33,883 nt of DNA, taken from the NCBI GenBank assembly GCA_017744515.1, contig JAGIBF010000016.1, positions 1-33,883 of the forward strand, written 5' to 3'. The position numbers and the translations under genes are program-made. A model generated the notes under the pieces. It was not told the DNA's origin and made no database searches. It saw only the letters and a list, made by a program, of their open reading frames with translations. Within the stretch, counting starts at the first letter, position 1; every line of letters begins with the position of its first letter. This stretch comes from Niastella sp. (GTDB lineage Bacteria > Bacteroidota > Bacteroidia > Chitinophagales > Chitinophagaceae). Below are positions 1 to 9,700 of this stretch, in pieces.

Positions 1-22
1 TCATTAATTAAAACCATCTTTT

Positions 23-646
23 ATGAAAAAGAACCGGGTAAAGTTCGATTATAGCGGACTTACTGATTCCGAGTTATTGGCTTTTAGCCAGGCCGTTGTA
101 ATCGCAATGACCGCCAGTGCTTCCTTCTTCCCCACCCCCAATCCCACTGTTACCGCCCTCAATACAGCAGTGGTAGACTATGGTACAGTGCTTGGCATAG
201 CAGCCACGCGCGATAAAACTGCCATAACCACTAAAAACGAAAAGAAGGAAAAAGTGGTATTGATGCTGGCCGATATGGCAGCGTATGTAAATAATATTGC
301 CAGCGGGGATGAAGCCAAGTTGTCTGCCAGCGGCTTTGACATAGTAAAGCAGGCTGAAACAAACCCGCCGATAGACATTCCTAAAAACATGTTGGTGCAG
401 GCCGGTCTCAATAGCGGAGAAATGGTATTGTCTATCGATAGAGTGCAAGGCGCATTGAGCTACAACTTCCAAATAACGCCCGACCCCCTTACGCCTGAAA
501 GTGTATGGGAAACGCAGCCTACCTCGAGGCGTAAATATTTGTTTCAAAACCTTGAAGTAGGTAAAACCTATTGGTTTCGTGTAGCCGCCATTGGTCCGAG
601 AGAGCAGGTTACTTATTGCAACCCGCAGGGCCGTGCGGCAGCATAA
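23..646 (+). CDS. Fibronectin type III domain protein of unknown role
   Basis: A 207-residue protein with two parts. Residues about 1-115 form an Ala-rich, probably helical region with no signal peptide. Residues about 120-205 read as one fibronectin type III fold: a Trp (VWETQP), the LEVGKTYWFRVAAIG strand typical of the Fn3 F strand, and a closing NPQGRAA. Fn3 modules mediate binding, so a scaffold or surface-recognition role is possible, but no catalytic motif is visible. The ATG at 23 is the first one in frame in the window; the promoter must lie at or beyond the window edge. It ends just before a clear rho-independent terminator, so it is the last gene of its transcript. I recognise the domain, not the specific function. 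Confidence 0.8.
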   Translation: MKKNRVKFDYSGLTDSELLAFSQAVVIAMTASASFFPTPNPTVTALNTAVVDYGTVLGIAATRDKTAITTKNEKKEKVVLMLADMAAYVNNIASGDEAKLSASGFDIVKQAETNPPIDIPKNMLVQAGLNSGEMVLSIDRVQGALSYNFQITPDPLTPESVWETQPTSRRKYLFQNLEVGKTYWFRVAAIGPREQVTYCNPQGRAAA

Positions 647-661
647 GCAGCAGCAGGTAAG

Positions 662-698
662 AAGGAGCCGTACCTGCGTATGGCTCCTTTATTTTTTT
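662..698 (+). terminator. Rho-independent terminator after the Fn3 gene
   Basis: A 12-bp stem (arms 662-673 and 678-689, one G-T wobble, loop CTGC) is followed by TATTTTTTT. It sits 15 bases after the stop codon of the Fn3 gene and insulates it from the hydrolase gene at 745. Confidence 0.88.
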
Positions 699-744
699 GA
701 ATAATTATTTTGCCATTTTGCTGCATTTGGGCCATATTTGAAAG

Positions 745-1812
745 ATGCACAAATACCTCCTTATTCTTTTCTTGTTACCTACAACTCATCACGTACATAG
801 TCAATCGCTCAATGAAAAACAAGGCAGGCTGCTCGATAGCCTGACGCAAGCCGCTACCGGGAGTTACTATACCGATATTCATAGTATTGTAATTGCCAGG
901 GATGGGAAGTTGCTGTATGAAAAGTATTTCAATGGATGGAACAAGGATTCTGTGCATGATTCCCGCTCGGCCTTTAAATCCATTACCAGCCTGCTGGCCG
1001 GCATTGCCGTCGATAAAGGGCTTATCGATGTGAACCAGAAAGTATATTCTTTCTTTCCTGAATACAAGAACTTTTCCGGTAATAATGCCTGGAAAAAGGA
1101 CATGACGATCGCACACCTGCTACGCATGGAGTCCGGGTTCGACTGCGAGGAGTTTGATGGCGATAAAGACTGCGAAACCGATATGATGGCGTCCAAAGAT
1201 TGGGTCAGGTTTTCCCTCGATCTCCCTATGAAGTACAAGCCGGGCACTGTGTGGGCCTACATGTCGAGCGATCCCATGATCATCAGCGGGATCATTAGCC
1301 GGGTGGCGAAGATGTCTATCATGGACTTTGCCAAAAAGTACCTGTTCGACCCCCTTGGCATCAAACATTACAGATGGACAGTTGATCCCGGCGCGCATGG
1401 TATGACGGCCGGTTCGTTTTATATCCTGTCCTCCGATTTTGTGAAAATAGGTCAAATGATGCTTCAAAAAGGAATGTGGAAGGGGCAAAGGATCGTATCT
1501 GCAGCCTGGCTTGCGCAATCCACCCACACCCCTATTCCTATCAAAGATTTCTCGTTTACAAGGTTCAGCAAGTCGGCTGTTGCCATTCCGCAGCCCTCCT
1601 GGTATGGCTATTATTGGTACAAAGAAGAGATCAGGACAAAGGCGTTTAAAGAAACGGTACTCTTTGCATCGGGCAACGGCGGCCAATACCTGATGGTGAT
1701 CGAGCGCCTGGGCCTCGCTGTCGTTTTTACGCAGGGGAACTACAACTCCTGGAAAGCCAAAAAAGCGTTTGATCTCATGGCCAGGTTTATTATCCCTGCT
1801 TTCGAACCATAG
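745..1812 (+). CDS. Exported serine hydrolase, class C beta-lactamase family
   Basis: A 355-residue member of the serine beta-lactamase/DD-peptidase-like family, which hydrolyses amide or ester bonds through an acyl-serine; the physiological substrate is unknown. A Sec signal peptide covers residues 1-19 (MHKYLLILFLLP, then HVHSQ). The SxxK motif is S75-A-F-K78, the Tyr motif is in VWAYMSSD (Tyr about 172), and the third motif region reads ASGNGGQYL near the C terminus. Length and motif order fit the family. The ATG at 745 gives the signal peptide directly. The gene is preceded by a terminator and followed by a weaker hairpin, so it is probably monocistronic. It could equally be an esterase or peptidase rather than a beta-lactamase. 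Confidence 0.88.
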   Translation: MHKYLLILFLLPTTHHVHSQSLNEKQGRLLDSLTQAATGSYYTDIHSIVIARDGKLLYEKYFNGWNKDSVHDSRSAFKSITSLLAGIAVDKGLIDVNQKVYSFFPEYKNFSGNNAWKKDMTIAHLLRMESGFDCEEFDGDKDCETDMMASKDWVRFSLDLPMKYKPGTVWAYMSSDPMIISGIISRVAKMSIMDFAKKYLFDPLGIKHYRWTVDPGAHGMTAGSFYILSSDFVKIGQMMLQKGMWKGQRIVSAAWLAQSTHTPIPIKDFSFTRFSKSAVAIPQPSWYGYYWYKEEIRTKAFKETVLFASGNGGQYLMVIERLGLAVVFTQGNYNSWKAKKAFDLMARFIIPAFEP

Positions 1813-1866
1813 AGCGATTAAAGCGACAGCGTAAACCTGCACATCTTTACCTATATTAACTAATTA

Positions 1867-1890
1867 GGCAGGGATGACCTGCCATTTTAA
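1867..1890 (+). terminator. Possible weak terminator hairpin
   Basis: A 6-bp GC-rich stem (GGCAGG 1867-1872, CCTGCC 1878-1883, loop GATGA) is followed by the short AT-rich run ATTTTAA. It lies between the serine hydrolase and the M24 peptidase. The T run is short, so this is tentative. Confidence 0.35.
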
Positions 1891-1951
1891 ATAAGTACTT
1901 ATCTTAATTCCCGTTACCTGATCTTATCATCCATCTTTTAATGTCTGGTTT

Positions 1952-3229
1952 ATGGGTTTACAAAGAAGAAACTTCCTCAGGCTTTCAGCAAGTACTGCTG
2001 CTTTATTCTCCGGCATCAATGTTATTAAAGCGAGCTCACTTACCGACTCTTCCATATTCGACAACCTGCAAAATATAACTGCCGATGCCGTGCCTATTAC
2101 GGTGGAGGAAAGAAAACAGCGTATTGCCAAAGCGCAGCGGCTGATGGCTGAAAACAAGATACAGGCATTGATCCTCGATTCCGGGACCTCCCTGATGTAT
2201 TTCACCAATATTCGCTGGGGTGCCAGCGAGCGGACCATGGTGGCCATCATTCCGGCAAAAGGTGACGTAAAATATGTGTGTCCTGCCTTTGAAGCCGACA
2301 GGTTCCGGGAGTTGCTGACCATCGGCAGCGAGGTAAAAACCTGGGAAGAGCATGAAAGCCCTTATAAACTGATCGTGGATGTGCTGAAAGGTTATGGTAT
2401 TACCGGCGGCAATGTGGGTATAGAAGAGCGCGTAAGGTTTTTTGTTTATGATGGTATCCGTAAAGAAGCACCGGGCATCAATTTTATCAGTGGTGACCCG
2501 GTAACCATTCCTTGCAGGATGATCAAATCTTCCGCAGAGCTTGCCCTGATGCAAAAAGCAAACGACATTACCTTAGCCGCTATTAAAACTGCTACTGATA
2601 ATTTAAAGGAGGGCATGACCAATGCCGAGCTGTCGTCGTTTATCAGCGAGGCGCATCGTAAGCTGGGTGGTACGCCCGGAGGCGCTTTGGTGAATATTGC
2701 AGAATCTTCTGCTTTGCCACATGGAAGCATCAAACCTGTGCAAATTAAAAACGGAGATATTGTGTTGATGGATTGTGGCTGTTCTGTGCATGGATATACG
2801 TCAGATATCACCCGTACGGTGGTGTTTGGCGCTACGCCTACCAAACGGCAACGCGACACCTGGGACCTTGAAAAAAAGGCGCAGGCTGCAGGCTTTGCTG
2901 CCGCCAAACTGGGCGCTCCCTGTGAGAACGTTGATATGGCGAGCCGTAAAGTATTGACCGATGCAGGTTACGGACCGGGTTATAAGTTGCCTGGCCTCCC
3001 CCACCGCACAGGACATGGCATTGGCATGGATGGACATGAATGGGGTAATATGGTGCTGGGCAATAAAAAACTGCTTGAGCCTGGCATGTGCTTTAGCATC
3101 GAGCCGATGATCGTGCTGCCCGGAGAGTTTGGCATTCGCCTCGAAGATTGTGTATACATGACGGAGACCGGCCCTAAGTGGTTTACGCAGCCGAGCTTGT
3201 CCATCGACAAGCCTTTTGGCGCGGCGTAA
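1952..3229 (+). CDS. Exported M24 metallopeptidase (Xaa-Pro aminopeptidase type)
   Basis: A 425-residue M24 (pita-bread) aminopeptidase that probably removes N-terminal residues next to proline, using two metal ions. All five expected metal ligands are present: D274 (LMDCG), D285 (TSDITRT), H355 (GHGIGMDGHE), E384 (SIEPM) and E398 (RLEDC). Residues about 55-190 form the creatinase-like N-terminal domain. The N terminus MGLQRRNFLRLSAS followed by a hydrophobic stretch resembles a Tat signal peptide (RRNFLRL), so the enzyme is probably exported folded with its metals. The ATG at 1952 preserves that signal. A specific Xaa-Pro dipeptidase role cannot be separated from Xaa-Pro aminopeptidase by sequence alone. 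Confidence 0.92.
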   Translation: MGLQRRNFLRLSASTAALFSGINVIKASSLTDSSIFDNLQNITADAVPITVEERKQRIAKAQRLMAENKIQALILDSGTSLMYFTNIRWGASERTMVAIIPAKGDVKYVCPAFEADRFRELLTIGSEVKTWEEHESPYKLIVDVLKGYGITGGNVGIEERVRFFVYDGIRKEAPGINFISGDPVTIPCRMIKSSAELALMQKANDITLAAIKTATDNLKEGMTNAELSSFISEAHRKLGGTPGGALVNIAESSALPHGSIKPVQIKNGDIVLMDCGCSVHGYTSDITRTVVFGATPTKRQRDTWDLEKKAQAAGFAAAKLGAPCENVDMASRKVLTDAGYGPGYKLPGLPHRTGHGIGMDGHEWGNMVLGNKKLLEPGMCFSIEPMIVLPGEFGIRLEDCVYMTETGPKWFTQPSLSIDKPFGAA

Positions 3230-3421
3230 ATGATTACTGCCTGGTTGAGCCGCATCATCAGCGGTAAAAAAATCGCCTTTCTCAACATTTGTAAATTTTT
3301 ATCAGTTCGGGGCTTACGAATTTAGCTCCGTCAAAGCCGGTATGATGCTACGCGAACAACAGGTTTGCGTTGGTTTCAGGTCTGTTTACACCGGCTATTA
3401 CCAACTATAAAACTGATAAAA

Positions 3422-3778
3422 ATGAGTTCAAAGAAAGTAGATGAGTTCCTGGCAAAATTGGACAATCCATTGAAAAAGGAAATGACAGTATTACGCGACA
3501 CGATCATGAAAATGCACCCTGATATGACAGAAGATGTGAAATGGGGAGGCCCCAGTTTCTATTATAAGGGCGATATTGCCACTTTCAGTCTGCGTGTGAA
3601 AGATACTGTAACGCTGATCTTCCACCAGGCAGAAGGCTTGACGCCGGGTGACGTGCTGGAACCGGCGCCCAAAGGTAAAGCCTATGCCAGGTTCAAAGGC
3701 ATGGCAGAGATAAAGGCAAAGAGCAAAGGCCTCCAAAACATCATTAAGCAATGGATTGCAATGAAGGACAAATCATAG
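3422..3778 (+). CDS. DUF1801 family protein
   Basis: A 118-residue cytosolic protein of the DUF1801 (YdhG-like) family, recognisable from the core DVKWGGPSFYYKGDIATF and a C-terminal helix with KGLQNIIKQWIAMK. Family members are small alpha/beta proteins with no agreed biochemical role. The frame stays open from 3365, but the ATG at 3422 is chosen because family proteins begin with a helix like SSKKVDEFLAKLDNP, and the 19 residues before it do not look coding. A gap of about 190 bases separates it from the M24 gene, so it probably has its own promoter. It converges with the SDR gene. Confidence 0.85.
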   Translation: MSSKKVDEFLAKLDNPLKKEMTVLRDTIMKMHPDMTEDVKWGGPSFYYKGDIATFSLRVKDTVTLIFHQAEGLTPGDVLEPAPKGKAYARFKGMAEIKAKSKGLQNIIKQWIAMKDKS

Positions 3779-3835
3779 TTTAACTTACACTATATGCTAT
3801 TGGGCTGTGATGTTTAGCGTTTTGGTTGCTTTTAT

Positions 3836-4594
3836 CTAAGGCGAGGGGCTGATGCTTGTCCATCCTCCATCTACAATGATCGTTTGCCCGGTGATGTGTT
3901 TTGCTTTCGGGGATACCAGGAATAATGCAGTGGCCGCAATATCGGCTACTGTAGCCGGTCTGCCCATGGGGGTTATAGTCGACCAGGTATGGGCATACTC
4001 CATATCTTCCTGCGTACGTTCGGTCAGTGTAGCGCCGGGCGCAATTGCGTTGACGTTTATGTTGAAGGGCGAAAGCTCGATCACCAGGTTCTTCGCCAGC
4101 ATTTCCAATGCAGCTTTGCTCATGCCGTAAGCTGCGAGGTCTTTGTGGGCCTGGTGACCGGTTACGGAGGACATAAATAAGAGCGATCCTCCTGTTGCCT
4201 GTTTCTTCATCTGGTTGGCGGCAGCCTGTGCCAGGAAAAAGGTCCCGCCCAGGTTCACCTGCATCACCCGGTAAAACGATTCCGGTGTATAGTTGAAGAA
4301 ATCTCCAAATAAGGTAATGCCTGCATTGGCGATTACGATATCCAGATGACCGGTAAGCGAAACGGCTGCGGTTACCATTTGCCGGATCACCGTATTGTTG
4401 CTGGAGTCGCCGCTGATCGCTATGCATTTAACGCCTGTTTCGGCAGCAATTTTTTTGGCCGCCTGATCGGCGAGGTCCGCATCGATATCGTTCAGCAATA
4501 CCTGCGCTCCTTCCCGGGCCAGTTGCCGGCTAATTTCGAAGCCGATTCCCTTACCGGCGCCTGTAACGATGGCTGTTTGATTGGCAAAGCTCAT
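3836..4594 (-). CDS. SDR family NAD(P)-dependent oxidoreductase
   Basis: A 252-residue classical short-chain dehydrogenase. It has the cofactor glycine motif TGAGKGIG (residues 11-18), the structural NAG at 90-92, and the catalytic set N114, S143, Y156 and K160 (YGMSK). Near the C terminus, ITGQTIIVDGGW is typical of 3-oxoacyl-ACP reductase/glucose 1-dehydrogenase-like SDRs. D36 after the second strand suggests a preference for NAD(H), although SDR cofactor prediction from one residue is uncertain. No substrate can be assigned. It is transcribed divergently from the OmpA-like gene with a 93-base gap that must hold both promoters. Confidence 0.9.
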   Translation of the reverse strand: MSFANQTAIVTGAGKGIGFEISRQLAREGAQVLLNDIDADLADQAAKKIAAETGVKCIAISGDSSNNTVIRQMVTAAVSLTGHLDIVIANAGITLFGDFFNYTPESFYRVMQVNLGGTFFLAQAAANQMKKQATGGSLLFMSSVTGHQAHKDLAAYGMSKAALEMLAKNLVIELSPFNINVNAIAPGATLTERTQEDMEYAHTWSTITPMGRPATVADIAATALFLVSPKAKHITGQTIIVDGGWTSISPSP

Positions 4595-4687
4595 TAGCTA
4601 AATGTACGCAAATCCTGTGGCATGCTGTCCCCATACTTCAGGCTGGTATGCTTATTGAATGGGCTGCTGCAATTAAATCAACTATTT

Positions 4688-5500
4688 ATGAAAAATCAGG
4701 TAATCATCTTGTTATTTGTTGCCAGCTTGCCGCTATTAATGACAAGTTGTGTGGCTAAGCGGAAATTGGTGGCCGCCCGGAACACGATCAGCAGTCTGCA
4801 GACCGATAGTGCGCGGCTTGAGCAGAAAATAGCCGGTTTGCAATCTGATGTTGCCGGTCTTCAGAAAAACCTCGCTGACCTTAATCAGAAAATGGATGCC
4901 AGTAATCGTGCTGCCGCAGGTACTATTGCCAGCCAGCAGAATGCTTTGCAAAAAAGCGAGCAGGAACTGGCCGACCGGCAACGCAGGCTTGAGTCCTTAC
5001 AATCATTGCTGGAACAACAAAAGAAGAATGCCGATGCGCTTCGTCAGAAAATGGCTGACGCGCTTGTAAAGTTCAACTCCAATGAACTGAGTGTATCTGT
5101 AAAGAACGGCAAGGTATATGTAAGCCTGCAGGAAAATCTTTTATTCCCTTCGGGCAGTGCTGTTGTAAATACAAAAGGAAAAGAAGCACTTGGCAAACTT
5201 GCCGAAGTGCTGAACGCCAATCAGGATATTACTGTAAATATCGAGGGGCATACAGATTCTATTCCTATCCGCACCCGCTTCGAAGACAACTGGGCGCTTA
5301 GTACTGCCAGGGCTTCCAGCATAGTGCGTATACTTACAAAAGATTATCAGGTAGATCCGGTGCGTGTAGTGGCGTCGGGTCATAGCCTGTATGATCCGGT
5401 AGAAACAAATGCTACTCCTGAAGGAAGGGCGAAAAACAGGAGAACGGAAATTATTTTATCTCCCAAGCTGGATGAATTGTATAAGCTGATCAATGGGTAG
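4688..5500 (+). CDS. OmpA family lipoprotein with coiled coil
   Basis: A 270-residue envelope protein linking the outer membrane to peptidoglycan. The start at 4688 gives a lipoprotein signal (MKNQVIILLF, ending MTSC with Cys21 as the likely lipidated residue); the open frame from 4622 adds 22 unlikely residues. Residues about 25-135 form a heptad-like coiled coil (SLQTDSARLEQKIAGLQSDV). The C-terminal 120 residues form an OmpA_C domain: LLFPSGSAVV, then NIEGHTDSIPIRT with the peptidoglycan-binding Asp, LSTARASSIVRIL, and RAKNRRTEIILSPK with the binding Arg. It resembles Pal/MotB-type anchors, but there are no transmembrane segments, so it is not a motor protein. It probably stabilises the envelope. 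Confidence 0.92.
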   Translation: MKNQVIILLFVASLPLLMTSCVAKRKLVAARNTISSLQTDSARLEQKIAGLQSDVAGLQKNLADLNQKMDASNRAAAGTIASQQNALQKSEQELADRQRRLESLQSLLEQQKKNADALRQKMADALVKFNSNELSVSVKNGKVYVSLQENLLFPSGSAVVNTKGKEALGKLAEVLNANQDITVNIEGHTDSIPIRTRFEDNWALSTARASSIVRILTKDYQVDPVRVVASGHSLYDPVETNATPEGRAKNRRTEIILSPKLDELYKLING

Positions 5501-5530
5501 ACTGTATTAACCGGACGCCAGATGATTGAT

Positions 5531-5560
5531 TTTGTATGTGGCCGGAAATAGCGACTTTTG
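5531..5560 (+). promoter_or_regulatory. Candidate Bacteroidota-type promoter for rluF
   Basis: TTTG at 5531-5534 and GACTTTTG at 5553-5560 resemble the Bacteroidota -33 (TTTG) and -7 (TAnnTTTG) elements, with one mismatch in the latter and 18 bases between them. Transcription would start near 5567, downstream of the earliest in-frame start codon, which supports the later TTG start at 5601. Confidence 0.4.
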
Positions 5561-5600
5561 CACCCGGAAGGCGTTGCCGACTACTTTAAAAAGATACATC

Positions 5601-6617
5601 TTGGACGAATCGATCAGCTTAAATAAGTTTATCAGTGACACGGGTTATTGTTCCCGCCGGGAGGCAGACAACCTGATCCTTGCAGGACGGGTATTGTTGA
5701 ACAACCGGCCGGCTGTTCCGGGCAACCGGTACAAGCCCGGAGACACGGTGGAAGTGGATGGCAGCTTTGTGACGGCCGCCAAAAAAGACAAGCGCGTATA
5801 CCTGGCGCTCAACAAGCCGACAGGCATCACTACCACTACTGAACTGCACATAAAGGATAATATCATCAGTTTTGTGAACTATCCCAAAAGGATATTTCCC
5901 ATTGGCCGGCTCGATAAAGATTCTGAAGGCCTGATCTTCCTTACCAATGATGGTGATATCATCAATAAGATATTGCGGGCTGCGAATAACCACGAAAAAG
6001 AATACATCGTACGGGTCAACAAGCCCATCGACCATGCGTTCGTACAACAGATGTCGCAGGGGGTACCCATTCTCGATACACGCACATTGCCCTGTAAGGT
6101 GCAAATGATGGGCCGTCAAACTTTCCGCATCACGCTTACGCAAGGTCTCAACCGCCAGATCAGACGTATGTGCGAATACCTCGGTTATGTTGTAGTGGGA
6201 TTGCAACGTGTTCGCATCATGAACATCCGGCTTGATAAACTGCCTGTGGGCAAATGGCGTTACCTCAGTGAAGCGGAAGTGGCCTTGTTGATGGAAGCTG
6301 TAGCTGATTCAAACAAGGTCAATAGCGAAAGCAGACCAGCGGCACACAAGAAGCAGCGTACTGCGAACACACAGGCTCCGGCGAATAAAGATAAAGCAGC
6401 AAAGCCCGCAATGGCGACAGGTAAACCTCCGACTGGTAAAACGGCAGAGAAACCCGGGAAGCGGGAGCATGCTGCACAAAAATCTACCCCGGCCCGGCCT
6501 GGAAAAGGCTCTCGCCCCCCAAAAAATACGGCAAAGAAAAACGACCATCCCAAAAAGGAAAAACGATCGGGCGCTGAAGGTTCTTTTAAGAATTTCAGAA
6601 GCAAAGGGCGTCGCTAA
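5601..6617 (+). CDS. rluF: 23S rRNA pseudouridine synthase RluF
   Basis: This enzyme isomerises a uridine (U2604 in E. coli numbering) to pseudouridine in 23S rRNA. An N-terminal S4 RNA-binding domain (SLNKFISDTGYCSRREAD) is followed by the RsuA/RluB/E/F-type catalytic domain with GRLDKDSEGL; the catalytic Asp of RLD is residue 105 from this start. GLNRQIRRMCEYLGY is also characteristic, and much of the core matches my memory of E. coli RluF. No ATG fits: the frame opens with TTG at 5526, upstream of a promoter-like element, and the TTG at 5601 gives MDESISLNKFI, which aligns with the E. coli start region. The last 80 or so residues are a Lys/Pro/Ala-rich basic tail, probably disordered and RNA-contacting. 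Confidence 0.92.
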   Translation: MDESISLNKFISDTGYCSRREADNLILAGRVLLNNRPAVPGNRYKPGDTVEVDGSFVTAAKKDKRVYLALNKPTGITTTTELHIKDNIISFVNYPKRIFPIGRLDKDSEGLIFLTNDGDIINKILRAANNHEKEYIVRVNKPIDHAFVQQMSQGVPILDTRTLPCKVQMMGRQTFRITLTQGLNRQIRRMCEYLGYVVVGLQRVRIMNIRLDKLPVGKWRYLSEAEVALLMEAVADSNKVNSESRPAAHKKQRTANTQAPANKDKAAKPAMATGKPPTGKTAEKPGKREHAAQKSTPARPGKGSRPPKNTAKKNDHPKKEKRSGAEGSFKNFRSKGRR

Positions 6618-6717
6618 CGCTTTGCCTGAAGTGCTTCGGCTGGACGCATCTTTCGTTATGACGGAAAGAGGGTTACCAATTCGACTAATCGATAACTTTC
6701 CAGGGAGTCAATGATCA

Positions 6718-9700
6718 TCAAAATGACTTTTCATTATCGGTCGTGCTCTTGTCGATCAGGAGTAAGTTGGGGTCCAGTATGACTTTTGAAGGTTTTTGTG
6801 GGATGGATAGTTGCACGGTTGTTTGTGCTGTATTGGTCCTGACCTTTTTTAAGCCGACAAGTTTTTCTTTCCCGTGTTCATCTTTTGCATATACTCCCAG
6901 CTCGATCCAGTCGTTGATGCCTGTGGATCGCTCATTGCCCAGGCTGTCTACCTGTAGTTTTTTCATATCCAGTGTTACCGTTACGGTATACTTTTTTTCA
7001 GCCACCTTTTTATAGTCTGCATGGATTAATTTATTGTCGTACAGGGTAACGGATGTAAATAAATCCCGGATAAGGTATTGCATGCTGTCGGGCGTAACTT
7101 CCCTGAAGTAGTCCAGCAGGTCGTTTGTAGTGGGATACCGGGCGGAATGTTGCTTTTTCAATCCCGTATAGCTATTCCAGTCTCTTATGAAACGCTGTAG
7201 TGCGGTGTTGACACTATCTTCCGTGATGTAGTGTTGCAATGCATGCAGGTTGATCATGCCTTTTCTGTAGTGAATGTATTCCTGTCCGGATCCTACCAAT
7301 GCCAGTGAGGTTTCCTGACCGGCTTCTCCGGATCTGTTCTTAAAATACTGATTCCTGTTCCATCGCAGTAATTGATTGACTTTTTCGGCGCCGTATTCAT
7401 TTTTAAATACCATCAGGGCTGAATACTGGGCCAGGGACTCGGAAAGCATCGTCTTGCCCCGGACATTTGCCGGATTGATCTGATCGCCCCACCATTGATG
7501 AGCCATTTCGTGGGCGGTGACGTAAAATGGCATGTCCATGTCTGTTGCATCATCGATGTTCATGATAAACCCCATGTTCTCAGCAATCGATATTAACCCG
7601 GGAAAGGACTGACCTCTTTCACTATAGACCGGTGTTTCTGCGATGCGCATCTGCTGGTATCGATAGGGGCTGAAATGTTGGCTGTAATAGTCGAGGGAGT
7701 GCTTCATGCCATTCATCATTCTACCCAGATTGAACGTGTGCCCCGGGTGGTAATATATCTCAAGGTCAACGGCTTCCTTGTGTGGATGCCAGCGTTCTCT
7801 TATGGCCTCGTAGCGTGCTGAATGTATTGCGTAGAAATTGGATACCGGTTTGTTAGCCGTAAAATGAAAATAACGCCGGTCTTTTTTGGTCCAGGTTGCT
7901 TTTAAATTGCCAGGTGCTACAACAGTCTGGCCGAAGTCTGTGCCGGCTATGATCTCCAGGCGGATCTCTTCTCCATCGCCATTCGATTTGCCTTCCAACA
8001 GGGCAACGGGATCGTTGATGGCTGCCCTTCCCGGCCGGGGAGGTAATCCGTATTCAGCACGAATGGCTGCTTCTTCGAGTTCAATATCCGGGTTGTAGCC
8101 AATGGTTGGGAAATGATTGTTGTCGAGGAAGGTTCCGTTATATACGATAGCGGTATTGGAGCTTTCTGTGAACCCGGCGGGTATAAAATGTTGCCTGAAT
8201 GTCAGTTTTAAAGTATCTCCCGGTTGGAGTGGTTGTGGCAGCTTTAAGATATAATAGCCTAAACGTTTGTACGTGCTATCCGGCGTGGCGCCCCCCTCTA
8301 CGGCAAGGTATTCCAGCTTCACCTCGTCACCGGGCTGCTTTTGGATGTGGATCTCACGGATCGCTTTTTCTCCGGGATTGAACAGGGTGTATTGTCCTAC
8401 TACCGTGTATTCTCTTTTATGGGGGTACAGGTCGAGGTTCAGGTATACCGCCGCTATCCTGGGTTGAGGGAGAGTGGTGAGGGGTTTGAGCAGTCGTTCG
8501 TATCCGGCCCGGTAGGCTTGTTGGGTGGTCCGGGATGCATAGGTGTTTAGAATATTGGTGTTGTAAAAGATGTATCCACCTGCAACAATAAAAACGATCA
8601 ATGCTGCAAGGGAGATACGCTTTACAGGTGGCGTAAGTTGCAGGCGGCTTTGTTGCCAACGCTTCCTGCAGGCGGTCTCCACTCCTCTTACGGAAAAAAG
8701 AACAGCTATCATAAAAAGCAACAGGGCAAAAGAGATCCAATATAGCTTGATCCACAGGTAGGGTTTTAGAAAATGGCCATATCCATTCATGGCGGAGTAA
8801 GGGGGCAGCAAAGCGCCGCCGAATGCAACAAGGCCGTGATCCAGTCCCAGCATCCTGCATCCGAGAGTGCTTATTGCGATGAATATACCTGCTGCGAGGT
8901 GTGCGAGATATTTGTTATTTACCAATACCTGTGATGCAAAGCATACTATGCTTAGCAAAAACAGGAAAGGGAAGATCTCGACGAAACAGGCAGCGAAGTA
9001 AACGGGTAGTTCGTAATTGTAATACCCGTGGAATGATTGAAAGAGTATGCCTGTGCCGATCATGGCAACCATGAGCAGTACCAGTACCAGCATGAGCCCG
9101 AGGAATTTGCCGCTCAGGGTTACGAGGTTCGAAACGGGCAGCGTATCAACCAGCTGGCTGATCCTGTTGTCTCTCTCCTTCCAGATAAGTTCGCCCGAAT
9201 AGAAAAGAATGATTGCGGCGAAGAAGATCGCTGTCATTTCCGCCAATTCGCTGGTGATAATATAAGTGGCAGGTACATTGTTCACGCCATAGGTTGTGCC
9301 GAGATTGAATGAGTTGATGAGCAAGATGCCCATTCCGCAGCCAACGATAGCTTTGAAGGTAATGGTGGTGATGATCGATCTGCAGCTGTACCGTGCAAGA
9401 TGGAAAAGCTGAACGATACTGGTTTGTGTGCCTTCCCGTGGCGATGCCCATGGTATGGGTACCGATACCGGTTCATACTGTTCTTTGTTTTCTGTTTTAG
9501 CAGTTTGCCGCTGCTTTTTGGTTGCTTTGTCTCTTACTGCCGTGAAGCTGAAGAAATGATGTCCCACTGCAAGAGCGGCTATTCCAAACGCTACCCAGAG
9601 CAGCCGGTTGTACAGCAGTATTCCTGTCAGGGGTACTATTGCGGTAGTGCGTTCAACGGCGCTCCAGGATGAAGTGGCAATGCTTATTGTTTGAAAGGTG

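Noticed and set aside
745..1812. Annotation as an antibiotic-resistance beta-lactamase
   Set aside because: The family is broad, the Tyr motif is YMS rather than YxN, and the third motif is not KTG, so a general hydrolase call is safer.
1120..1842. A 240-codon minus-strand frame opposite the serine hydrolase
   Set aside because: The plus-strand gene has a signal peptide and SxxK motif; the reverse frame has neither domain nor promoter.
3780..4427. A 215-codon frame overlapping the SDR gene on the same strand
   Set aside because: Arg/Gly/Tyr-rich out-of-frame translation; the SDR frame contains every catalytic residue.
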